Positions 53,731 through 61,073 of a stretch of DNA of 64,000 nucleotides are shown piece by piece. The position numbers and the translations under genes were made by a program. Numbering within the stretch: position 1 is the first letter of the stretch; each line of letters begins with the position of its first letter. Under the pieces are notes generated by a model. It made no database searches and had not been told where the DNA came from. It saw nothing but the letters and a program-made list of their open reading frames with translations. The stretch is from Flavobacterium magnum (GTDB lineage: Bacteria; Bacteroidota; Bacteroidia; Flavobacteriales; Flavobacteriaceae): contig NZ_CP028811.1 in NCBI RefSeq assembly GCF_003055625.1, forward strand, positions 2,728,001 through 2,792,000. The letters run 5' to 3'.

Positions 53731-54120
53731 TTATTGGGGGCCGATAATGTGGGAAAAATCGGGTTTGAAATAATTTGGGCCTTTCATCACCTTCCCGTCT
53801 TCACGGTAGACCGGTTTGCCATCGGCGCCCAGCTTACTCATGTTACTGCGCTGGATCTCATCAAATACCTGTTCAATCTTATCCTGCAGGCCATGTTCGA
53901 TAATGGTGCCGCAAAGGATGTACAGCATATCGCCCAACGCATCGGCGACTTCGGTAAGATCATTGTTGCGCGCCGCCTCAAGATATTCCTCATTTTCCTC
54001 TTTCATCAGGTTAAAGCGCAGCAGGTTTTTCGCTTCGCCCAGATCGGCTCTCGGCGTTTCACTGTAGCCAATTTCAAAAGCGGTGTGAAATTCCTTGACA
54101 CACTGGAGTCTTTTTTGCAT
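53731..54120 (-). CDS. MazG-like nucleoside triphosphate pyrophosphohydrolase
   Basis: This is a 129-residue all-alpha pyrophosphohydrolase of the MazG/phage-type group. It has ECVKEFHTAF-like start (CVKEFHTAFEIG), the metal-binding EENEEYLEAARNNDLTEVAD (E-x-x-E) and ALGDMLYILCGTIIEHG (D in the second pair), then a C-terminal GPNYFKPDF. It probably removes non-canonical NTPs. The start is ATG 54120; upstream residues of the longer frame do not fit. It is convergent with ilvE. Confidence 0.85.
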   Translation of the reverse strand: MQKRLQCVKEFHTAFEIGYSETPRADLGEAKNLLRFNLMKEENEEYLEAARNNDLTEVADALGDMLYILCGTIIEHGLQDKIEQVFDEIQRSNMSKLGADGKPVYREDGKVMKGPNYFKPDFSHIIGPQ

Positions 54121-54174
54121 GTTGATTCGTATTAATTGTCTGCGCAAAATAGCAATCATCGCTGTAAAATAAAG

Positions 54175-54182
54175 TATTTTTG
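54175..54182 (+). promoter_or_regulatory. -7 box for the 74-aa membrane protein gene
   Basis: TATTTTTG exactly, 19 nt before the ATG at 54201. It excludes the longer TTG frame that begins at 54180. Confidence 0.6.
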
Positions 54183-54200
54183 CACCAAAACTTTTCAACC

Positions 54201-54425
54201 ATGTTGTTACAGATACAAACCACAAAATCAGAAGGTATGTTCACGCAGGGACAGCTCATTTTTGCAGCCTGTTTCTTCGTTGCTTTTGTCGTCGCCATGA
54301 TCTATGCTTACAGGAAAGACATTGTAATGCACCGTCAATTCTATAAAGGGAATTATAAGATCCTGCTCGGCTTTCTGCTGTTTATCGGACTATTGTTTGT
54401 GATAAAGATTTACCTCAAGCATTAA
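54201..54425 (+). CDS. Small membrane protein, unknown function
   Basis: This 74-residue protein has two membrane segments (GQLIFAACFFVAFVVAMIYA and ILLGFLLFIGLLFVIKIYL) joined by a basic loop (YRKDIVMHRQFYKGNYK). N- and C-termini are probably outside, with the basic loop inside. It has its own -7 box and a terminator 4 nt after the stop, so it is a single-gene unit. No family assigned. Confidence 0.8.
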   Translation: MLLQIQTTKSEGMFTQGQLIFAACFFVAFVVAMIYAYRKDIVMHRQFYKGNYKILLGFLLFIGLLFVIKIYLKH

Positions 54426-54428
54426 CAG

Positions 54429-54457
54429 AAAAATCCCCGCCGAAGCAGGGATTTTTG
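54429..54457 (+). terminator. Bidirectional terminator
   Basis: AAAAATCCCCGC pairs with GCAGGGATTTTT (one mismatch) across CGAA. T runs on both sides let it end the 74-aa gene and the M49 peptidase gene. Confidence 0.85.
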
Positions 54458-54500
54458 TTTATAAAGTAATGTGAATACAATGCGCGCTATCGGATCCAAA

Positions 54501-56531
54501 CTAATTTTCCTCAGGCAGGTAGCCAAATTGACTGCTGTAATAAAGCATTTGCTCGGCGAATGATTTGGGCTGCGTCACCTCGATTGAAATGATTTTTCCG
54601 TCCTTCATCTTAGGGACCAATACTGGGTTGATGAAACCGCTGTACGGCGCTGACTTGAACCGCTCATTCCGCTTCAATACTTCAGCGTGCAGTTTTTGGT
54701 CTACTTTCACCCCATAATTTTCAACTAAAGCCTTCCCGGCCTTGAAATCGCCTTCTGATTTAATCCGCTGTGTTTCTTTGAGCAATTCACCGAACAACTC
54801 ATGCAATTTGTCATAATTGGTGATGTTGTAATAAGTTTTGCCGTTACGCGTGAGTTTCTCTATTACATTATCTTTCTTACCTCTTTCGAAAACCCAGGCA
54901 CTCACCCATTGGCGGTTCCTCATATGCGCTTCCTCGATGTCGGCGCCGGGTTCCAGGCGGATCAATTGGGTCATCAGTCCGTTGCGGATGTAATTGTCGT
55001 AAGCGGCAATTCCCACCTGTTTCCAATTGTCCACCAACCCCAGTTCCTGCAATTTCGGATTGTATAAGTAATAAAGTCCCACGAGGTCAGCCCGGCCTTC
55101 CTCGAGCGTCGAAGCGTATGCTTTCAGCGTTTCCTTCGGTGTACCCACGCCCTTATTAATCTGCCCAGAAGCGTGACCGACGACTTCATGCAGCGCGGTG
55201 TGCAGTTTGTCTGCGAGTTCGCCGTACTTGATTTCGTTATCGATTTCAGCCTGGTCATTCGCAAACTCTTTCAGCTTGTCTGTCCCGCCTGCATTGTTAT
55301 AGGAGTCGACGATGTTGCCCAGCGACACCGACTTCGAGCCAAATTCGGCACGGATCCAATCCGCGTTAGGAAGGTTGACACCGATCGGCGTGCTCGGGGA
55401 AGAATCACCTGATTCGCCTGCCACGATGACTGTCTTGTAGGAAACACCGACCACATTTTTCTTCTTGTGCGCCGGCATCAATGGGGAATTGTCTTCGAAC
55501 CACTGTGCGTTTTTAGAGATTTTTTCCATCTTTGCCGACATATCGAAATCCTTGATCTGCACCACGCCCTCATACGAACCGCGGTATCCGAGCGGATCAT
55601 TGTAAACTTCGACAAAACCGCTGATGTAATCGATGTTGCCTTCCGTCGCCCGCAGCCAGGCAATGTTATAATCATCCCACTTTTTCAAATCGCCCGTACG
55701 ATAAAAATCGATAAGCAGGCCAAGTGCGTCCGCCTGTTTTTTATTTTCGGCCACGCCTTTTGCCTTCTCAAGCCAGTAAATGATTTTGTCGATTGCGGCG
55801 CCGTACATCCCGCCACTCTTATACACTTTCTCTTCCAGCTTCCCAGCAGCATTCCGGACGAGCTTCGAGTTCAGGCCGTAGGACAGCGGACGGTCTTTGT
55901 CGGCCGGAACCATTTTCCTGTAAAATTCGGCCACTTCGGCTTCCGTAATCCCTTTATCATATAAATTGACCGCTGAGCCGGCAATCAGTCCTTTGGCTTC
56001 ATCGAGGTTTATTTTTTTGGCATCTTTATCGTTAAAAAGTACGTCAACGATTTCCGGTGCCAAAGTCGTCCCGGTGTCAGCCATCAGCTGCTCCAGGTAT
56101 GCCTTATCAAAATCCGGCCTGATTTTATCCATCGAATAGTGGTGGTGAATACCGTTCGAAAACCACACCCTTTTAAGGTAAATTTCGAAATTTTTCCAGT
56201 TATCGGAATTCTTGTCGCCTTTGTAATTCCGGTAAATATTCTCGAGCGCTTTACGGATCTTAAGATTGTCCTTGTAGTTTTGATCCCAATAAATGTCGCG
56301 TCCGGCCAATCCGGCCTGAGTCAGGTAATACACCAGTTCCTGCTCTTTCAGCGTGAGGTTCTCCCACCCCGGAATGCGGTACCGCAACACCTTGATGTCG
56401 GCGAACTGTTCTGCTACATACTCAAATTTACCATCGTCCTGCTTTGCGCCGGAAGATTCCGTTTTGTCTTTCTGGCAGGAAACGGCGACTGAAGCCGTAA
56501 CGCAGGATATTACAAATGCCTTTAATTTCAT
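54501..56531 (-). CDS. M49-family dipeptidyl peptidase III-like zinc peptidase (lipoprotein)
   Basis: This 676-residue metallopeptidase has the M49 motif HEVVGH (H448-E-V-V-G-H453) and the second motif EEGRADLVGLYYL (usual EECRAE/D). It also has YGAAIDKIIYWLEKAKGVAE and NADWIRAEFGSKSV typical of DPP III. M49 enzymes release dipeptides from short peptides. A lipoprotein signal (MKLKAFVISCVTASVAVSC) indicates export, unlike the cytosolic eukaryotic enzyme. The start is ATG 56531; the longer frame starts with TTG. Confidence 0.92.
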   Translation of the reverse strand: MKLKAFVISCVTASVAVSCQKDKTESSGAKQDDGKFEYVAEQFADIKVLRYRIPGWENLTLKEQELVYYLTQAGLAGRDIYWDQNYKDNLKIRKALENIYRNYKGDKNSDNWKNFEIYLKRVWFSNGIHHHYSMDKIRPDFDKAYLEQLMADTGTTLAPEIVDVLFNDKDAKKINLDEAKGLIAGSAVNLYDKGITEAEVAEFYRKMVPADKDRPLSYGLNSKLVRNAAGKLEEKVYKSGGMYGAAIDKIIYWLEKAKGVAENKKQADALGLLIDFYRTGDLKKWDDYNIAWLRATEGNIDYISGFVEVYNDPLGYRGSYEGVVQIKDFDMSAKMEKISKNAQWFEDNSPLMPAHKKKNVVGVSYKTVIVAGESGDSSPSTPIGVNLPNADWIRAEFGSKSVSLGNIVDSYNNAGGTDKLKEFANDQAEIDNEIKYGELADKLHTALHEVVGHASGQINKGVGTPKETLKAYASTLEEGRADLVGLYYLYNPKLQELGLVDNWKQVGIAAYDNYIRNGLMTQLIRLEPGADIEEAHMRNRQWVSAWVFERGKKDNVIEKLTRNGKTYYNITNYDKLHELFGELLKETQRIKSEGDFKAGKALVENYGVKVDQKLHAEVLKRNERFKSAPYSGFINPVLVPKMKDGKIISIEVTQPKSFAEQMLYYSSQFGYLPEEN

Positions 56532-56574
56532 TATCAAATTGTTTTTTTAGTTGATTCTTAAGAATTTTTGCAAA

Positions 56575-56582
56575 CAAATATA
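56575..56582 (-). promoter_or_regulatory. -7 box for the M49 peptidase gene
   Basis: The minus strand reads TATATTTG exactly, 43 nt before the ATG at 56531. Confidence 0.55.
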
Positions 56583-56758
56583 ACGATTTCAAGTGAGCAC
56601 AAAAGGACGCCCCGATTTTAACACGATGCGGTTTAGCCTTTCGCGGCCACTTTTTGATCCGGCATCGGATGGTTGGGCGATGTGTCTTAAAATCTTACTT
56701 CCAACGCCTTGCCATAATTTACTTTTTAGCTAACTTTACCTCACCATAATCCCAGATC

Positions 56759-57817
56759 ATGAGAATCCTAAAGTATATTTTCCTGCTGATCCTGCTTGCA
56801 GTCATCGCAGTTACGGTGTTTGTCGCTACGCAGAAAAGCGAATTCGAAGTCACACGGTCGGTCGTCATCAATGTGCCCAGGGGCATCGTGTATAATTACG
56901 TAAACGATTACAGGAATTGGGAAGACTGGGGATCATGGAAAGAGGGTGACGCGTCGATGAAATTCAGCTATGCTGAAAACACTGTCGGAACGGGCGCCTC
57001 TTACTCCTGGGACGGCAGCAGCGATGGCAAAATGACGACAGTGTTTGCAAAACAGAACGACAGCATCGCACAGAAAGCCATCGTTTCAGACCACCAATAC
57101 AATGCTTACATCACGTTCAAAGACACGGCGGGCGGAACCAAGGTAACCTGGAAAGCCAAAGGTTCCGTCGATTTTATGACCAAAGTGAATGCGACTTTTT
57201 CCGGCGGTGCCGATAAGCTCATGGGCGACCTGTTTGAGCAGAGCCTCTACAACCTCAATAAGACCATTACCAGGGAAATCAATACGTTTGATGTCAAGGT
57301 CGACGGCATCGTGAAACAGCCGGGCGGTTTTTACGTCAAGAAACGCATCGTCTGCCTTAAAAGCGAAATGCTGGGCCAGCTGCACCAACAACTGCCGAAG
57401 ATCATACAATTCTTCAAAAAGACCAACATGCAGATGAACGGAAAGCCTTTTGTGATTTTCGACAATGCGGATAGTGACACGGTCCGGTTTTCGGTTTGCG
57501 GCCCGTTGAAAGAAGAGATCTTTGTGTCGAAGGAAAGCGACATCACAGTGCAGTTCCTCGATCCGTTCAGCGCATTAAAAACGACGCTCACCGGGGATTA
57601 TTCCCACCGGGAGGCTGCACGGAGCAAGGGATTAAGCCACTTCAATGAAAATAAGATGGAGCGCGGATCCAGCCGGGAAATTGAGATTTATGAAATCAGC
57701 GCACTGGACAACCGCCATCCATCTAAATGGAAAACAGCCTTCCTGATTCCTGTAAAAGGTGTTGCGGCACCGCCTGCCCAAACCGTAATAACCCCACCGA
57801 CAATACCGGTGGAGTAA
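56759..57817 (+). CDS. SRPBCC domain plus GyrI-like effector-binding protein
   Basis: This 352-residue protein has an N-terminal membrane segment (ILKYIFLLILLAVIAVTVFV) and an SRPBCC ligand-binding fold (SEFEVTRSVVINVPRGIVYN, NDYRNWEDWGSWKEGD, GTKVTWKAKGSVDF). Its second half resembles the GyrI/SOUL-like effector-binding domain (SEMLGQLHQQLPKIIQFFKK, FVIFDNADSDTVRFSVCGPL). Two ligand-binding folds in one exported or membrane-anchored chain are common in Bacteroidota. The ligand is unknown. A TAACTTTA near-consensus -7 box lies about 30 nt before the start. Confidence 0.85.
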   Translation: MRILKYIFLLILLAVIAVTVFVATQKSEFEVTRSVVINVPRGIVYNYVNDYRNWEDWGSWKEGDASMKFSYAENTVGTGASYSWDGSSDGKMTTVFAKQNDSIAQKAIVSDHQYNAYITFKDTAGGTKVTWKAKGSVDFMTKVNATFSGGADKLMGDLFEQSLYNLNKTITREINTFDVKVDGIVKQPGGFYVKKRIVCLKSEMLGQLHQQLPKIIQFFKKTNMQMNGKPFVIFDNADSDTVRFSVCGPLKEEIFVSKESDITVQFLDPFSALKTTLTGDYSHREAARSKGLSHFNENKMERGSSREIEIYEISALDNRHPSKWKTAFLIPVKGVAAPPAQTVITPPTIPVE

Positions 57818-57858
57818 GTTTCGGCCAATAATAAATCTTTCCCTCGTTCGATGCGAAA

Positions 57859-58572
57859 CTATTTCAGCAAATGCCTGATTACCGTTTCGGCGGCGTGCAA
57901 ACCAAAAAGTCCTGGCATATAGCTATTGGTCCCATAGAAAGATTTCTTGTAGTTTTTCCCATCGGTTTTCCGAAGGCTTCCCTGCTGCTGTATTTCGGAT
58001 GAATAGACCACTTTTATGCCTTTATCAATCTTGACCTGACGCAGTCTTTTCTTGATCGTTTTGGCCAGGAAGCAATTCTCGGTTTTGCTGATGTCGGCTA
58101 CCCTGACTTTTGATGCAAGCATCTTCCCTCCTGCCCCCATACTGCTGATGACCTTGATTTTTTTACGTTTGGCGGCAATCAGGAGATTCAGCTTTGGGGT
58201 CACGCTGTCGATGCAGTCAAGTACGTAATCGAACTCATCGGACACCATCTCGAACGCACGTTCCGGCGAAAGAAATTCCGTAAGGCGCGTGAGCTGCAGG
58301 TCCGGATTGATGTCCATCAGGCGGTCGCCGACGACCTCAGTCTTGAGTTTTCCCACTGTCGAATGCAGCGCAGGCAATTGCCTGTTGATGTTCGTGATAT
58401 CCACCACATCACCATCGACAATCGTCATCTTTCCCACGCCGGCGCGCGCGATGAACTCGGCCGCAAACGAGCCTACGCCGCCCAACCCGACCACGAGCAC
58501 ATTTGCGTTTTTTAGTTTTTCAAGCCCTTCTTTTGTAAACAACAATTCGGCACGTTCTGTCCACTCAGCCAT
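57859..58572 (-). CDS. tcdA: tRNA threonylcarbamoyladenosine dehydratase (TcdA/ThiF family)
   Basis: This 237-residue E1-like enzyme cyclises t6A37 in tRNA to ct6A using ATP. It has ERAELLFTKEGLEKLKNANV, the nucleotide loop VVGLGGVGSFAAEFIARAG, IVDGDVVDITNINRQLPAL, and YVLDCIDSVTPKLNLL. The GLFGLHAAETVIRHL end is typical of CsdL/TcdA. It lies 24 nt after the TatD gene and probably shares its transcript. Confidence 0.92.
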   Translation of the reverse strand: MAEWTERAELLFTKEGLEKLKNANVLVVGLGGVGSFAAEFIARAGVGKMTIVDGDVVDITNINRQLPALHSTVGKLKTEVVGDRLMDINPDLQLTRLTEFLSPERAFEMVSDEFDYVLDCIDSVTPKLNLLIAAKRKKIKVISSMGAGGKMLASKVRVADISKTENCFLAKTIKKRLRQVKIDKGIKVVYSSEIQQQGSLRKTDGKNYKKSFYGTNSYMPGLFGLHAAETVIRHLLK

Positions 58573-58596
58573 AATTTCTATTTTAAATTTTTGATT

Positions 58597-59253
58597 TTAA
58601 GGAAACAGTTCCGGAAATACCCTCGCAAAATTACCGCGGACGATTTCCTGAAGCCCTGCAATCCCGATTCCCTTTGCTTTTGCAGCCACTTCGTAGACCT
58701 TTTCTATCGCTTCGTCCACTGTATCGGTTTCGAGAAAAAACCGGTCATCGGGGATGGATGCAAAAACGGTCGCGAGTTCCGGATTCCTGAGTAAGTATTT
58801 TCCAAATGATATGTAAAATCCGTGTTGCAGCAGGCTGTCAGCCACCTGACCGCTCTTTGAGAATCCATGTATAATAGAAGGCACGGAAATTCCAAGCCTT
58901 TTTTTTATGCCGATGACTTCCTGGTAGGCCGCAACGCAGTGAATAATGACGGGTTTCCTGTACTTCTCGGCCAACAGCCATTGTGACTCAAACACCTCGA
59001 TTTGCCGTTCCAACGGCGTGTCAATGCGTTTGTCGAGTCCGCACTCCCCAATCGCCACGCAATTCGGATCGGACAGCCTGGCTTCCATCAGGTCGAGCTG
59101 CGCATCAATATCTGCGCCTTCAATCCGCCAGGGATGGATCCCGATCGAATAATGCGGGATGCCGTCTTCAAATGCCTCCGGATATTGATTGACAATTTCC
59201 AGGACATTCGAATCCGTAAGGCGGTGCGTATGCAGGTTAGCGTATCTTCCCAT
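58597..59253 (-). CDS. TatD-family metal-dependent hydrolase
   Basis: This 218-residue TIM-barrel DNase/hydrolase has NLHTHRLTDSN (HxH), the ligand Glu in AIGECGLDKRI, a His in PVIIHCVAAY, IHGFSKSGQVA, and a C-terminal Asp in RFFLETDTVDEA. It is somewhat shorter than E. coli TatD (about 260 aa), as in many Bacteroidota homologues. The start is ATG at 59253; the -7 box TATTTTTG ends only 6 nt before it, so the mRNA is probably leaderless or nearly so. The longer frame starts with TTG upstream of the promoter box. Confidence 0.9.
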   Translation of the reverse strand: MGRYANLHTHRLTDSNVLEIVNQYPEAFEDGIPHYSIGIHPWRIEGADIDAQLDLMEARLSDPNCVAIGECGLDKRIDTPLERQIEVFESQWLLAEKYRKPVIIHCVAAYQEVIGIKKRLGISVPSIIHGFSKSGQVADSLLQHGFYISFGKYLLRNPELATVFASIPDDRFFLETDTVDEAIEKVYEVAAKAKGIGIAGLQEIVRGNFARVFPELFP

Positions 59254-59258
59254 GCCGG

Positions 59259-59266
59259 CAAAAATA
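59259..59266 (-). promoter_or_regulatory. -7 box directly before the TatD start codon
   Basis: The minus strand reads TATTTTTG exactly, and only CCGGC separates it from the ATG. Transcription would start at or within a few bases of the start codon. Confidence 0.65.
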
Positions 59267-59347
59267 ACCAAAACCGATTACAAATGCGTTGGGTACTTCC
59301 TGAAAATCGTGACCGAATTTGTACCTTTACGCCCATACAAAACCGAC

Positions 59348-60574
59348 ATGCTGCGCAAAGGCCTCACCCGTTATATCAACAATTTTAAGGGATTTTCCCG
59401 CGAAGTGTGGATATTGACGATTATTACTTTCATCAACCGTGCGGGCACGATGGTACTGCCATTCCTTTCGAAATACCTTAAGGAAAACCTGCATTTCAGT
59501 TATGCCCAGGTGGGATGGATTATGGTAGCCTTTGGCCTGGGGTCGATGCTGGGGTCGTTTCTTGGCGGAAAATTGTCCGACAGGATCGGTTTTTACAGGA
59601 TCATGGTCTTCAGTCTTTTTACCAGCGGCATCTTGTTTTTCGCCCTGCAGTACATCACAACTTTTTGGGGGCTGTGTTTCGGGATGTTCACCATCATGAC
59701 GATCGCTGACATGTTCCGTCCGGCGATGTTTGTTTCGCTGGGCACTTACGCCAAACCTGAAAATCGCGCCAGGGCATTTACCCTGGTACGGCTCGCGATC
59801 AACCTGGGATTTGCGGCGGGTCCGGCACTCGGGGGACTGATCATCATGACTATTGGCTATCAGGGCTTATTCTGGGTTGACGGCGCCACCTGCATTCTCG
59901 CGATAACGGTTTTCGCAATGATGGTAAAAGAACGGAAAAAATCGGATTTTACCGACGCGGAGCAACCGGCAGCCGTGTTTACCGATTCTGTTTTCAGGGA
60001 CAGGATTTTTTGGGTGTTCCTTTTTATCAGTTTTTCTACGGCAATGATTTTCTTCCAGATATTCTCTACATTACCCCTCTACCATCATGAGAAATATGGA
60101 TTGACCGAATTGCAGACCGGGCTATTAATGACCCTCAACGGCTCGCTGATTTTCCTCCTTGAGATGCCCATTGTCAGTTATTTCGAACGCACCGGGGTGC
60201 ATAAGGTGAAACTGATCCTTTCGGGTTCAGTAATGATGGCGGTCAGTTTCTATGCCTTGCTTCCGGACAATTGGGCCGGCCTGCTGCTTGTGAATATCGT
60301 TCTGATCACCTTTGGGGAAATGTTCATTTTCCCTTTTTCCAATTCGTTTGCTTTAAGTCGGGCGCCGAAAGGACACGAAGGCCGCTATATGGCTTTGTTC
60401 ACGATGAGCTTCAGCCTTGCGCACATCGGCAGTTCTAAGATCGGGATGGAAGTCATTGACCGCGCCGGTTATCAGGCAAATTGGCTTTTTATGGGCATCC
60501 TGGGCACATCGGCTGTACTTTGTTGCATCTACCTCCAAAAATTGCTGATCCGCGAACAGGAGCGGTCTAATTAG
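59348..60574 (+). CDS. MFS transporter
   Basis: This 408-residue inner-membrane protein has 12 membrane segments. It includes the MFS loop motif GGKLSDRIGFYRIMVFSLF after helix 2 and GRARAFTLVRLAINLGF-like (here RARAFTLVRLAINLGFAAG) for helix 5. A central cytosolic loop (KERKKSDFTDAEQPAAVF) divides two halves. It resembles multidrug exporters of the DHA1 type; the substrate is unknown. The start is ATG 59348 (MLRKGLTRYINNFKG), since the upstream part of the open frame is antisense to the TatD gene. Confidence 0.9.
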   Translation: MLRKGLTRYINNFKGFSREVWILTIITFINRAGTMVLPFLSKYLKENLHFSYAQVGWIMVAFGLGSMLGSFLGGKLSDRIGFYRIMVFSLFTSGILFFALQYITTFWGLCFGMFTIMTIADMFRPAMFVSLGTYAKPENRARAFTLVRLAINLGFAAGPALGGLIIMTIGYQGLFWVDGATCILAITVFAMMVKERKKSDFTDAEQPAAVFTDSVFRDRIFWVFLFISFSTAMIFFQIFSTLPLYHHEKYGLTELQTGLLMTLNGSLIFLLEMPIVSYFERTGVHKVKLILSGSVMMAVSFYALLPDNWAGLLLVNIVLITFGEMFIFPFSNSFALSRAPKGHEGRYMALFTMSFSLAHIGSSKIGMEVIDRAGYQANWLFMGILGTSAVLCCIYLQKLLIREQERSN

Positions 60575-60643
60575 TTTTTGCTTTCCCGAAATCCCACACA
60601 AACATTGCCCTTAAGATCTTTTTAGAGCACGTTTGAAAATAAA

Positions 60644-60681
60644 TAACTAACTTTTTAGTTTTGTAACTAAATAATTAGTTA
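60644..60681. promoter_or_regulatory. Tandem operator-like palindromes for the BlaI-type repressor
   Basis: Two palindromes of the same form lie in tandem: TAACTAA-CTTT-TTAGTTT (60644-60661, one end mismatch) and TAACTAA-ATAA-TTAGTTA (60664-60681, perfect). Their centres are exactly 20 bp apart, about two helical turns. They cover the -33 region and the spacer of the promoter, so a bound repressor would block it. BlaI-family dimers bind such short palindromes upstream of their own genes. Confidence 0.75.
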
Positions 60682-60687
60682 TATTTG
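60660..60687 (+). promoter_or_regulatory. Promoter of the BlaI/M56 operon
   Basis: TTTG (60660-60663), 16 nt spacer, TATATTTG (60680-60687, exact). The ATG at 60706 follows after 18 nt. Confidence 0.75.
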
Positions 60688-60705
60688 ATTTCAAATAACA
60701 CCATC

Positions 60706-61071
60706 ATGCAGAAACTGACTACCAAAGAAGAAGAAATCATGCAGGCACTCTGGAAACTTGAAAAGGGATTCATAAAGGAGATTATGGCGGAAATTCCGGG
60801 AGAGCAGCATTACAATACGCTTTCTACCTTTGTCCGGATCCTTGAGGATAAAGGATTCGTCGCCCACAACAACTTCGGAAAAACATACCAGTACTTCCCA
60901 TTGGTATCGAAGGAGGAATATAAAAAGAAATCGATGAACGTTACCATCGAAAATTATTTCAACAGCTCTTACAAGAATATGGTGTCGTTTTTTGCCAAAG
61001 AAAAAAAAATCACGGCCGAAGAACTGCGTGAAATTCTTGAAATGGTGGAAAAAGAAAATAAAAACGATTGA
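60706..61071 (+). CDS. BlaI/MecI/CopY-family transcriptional repressor
   Basis: This 121-residue winged-helix repressor has LTTKEEEIMQALWKLEKGF, the recognition helix region EQHYNTLSTFVRILEDKGFV (the family Y-x-T-V/L-x-T-x-L-x-R-L/I-x-x-K-G), and a C-terminal dimer part (NYFNSSYKNMVSFFAKEKKI). The start is ATG 60706; the longer frame starts with TTG within the -7 box. The stop TGA at 61069 lies 2 nt before the M56 start. It is probably autoregulated through the tandem palindromes. Confidence 0.93.
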   Translation: MQKLTTKEEEIMQALWKLEKGFIKEIMAEIPGEQHYNTLSTFVRILEDKGFVAHNNFGKTYQYFPLVSKEEYKKKSMNVTIENYFNSSYKNMVSFFAKEKKITAEELREILEMVEKENKND

Positions 61072-61073
61072 CC

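Noticed and set aside
53734..54135. 133-aa plus-strand frame opposite the MazG-like gene
   Set aside because: Antisense to a recognisable pyrophosphohydrolase and without a domain.
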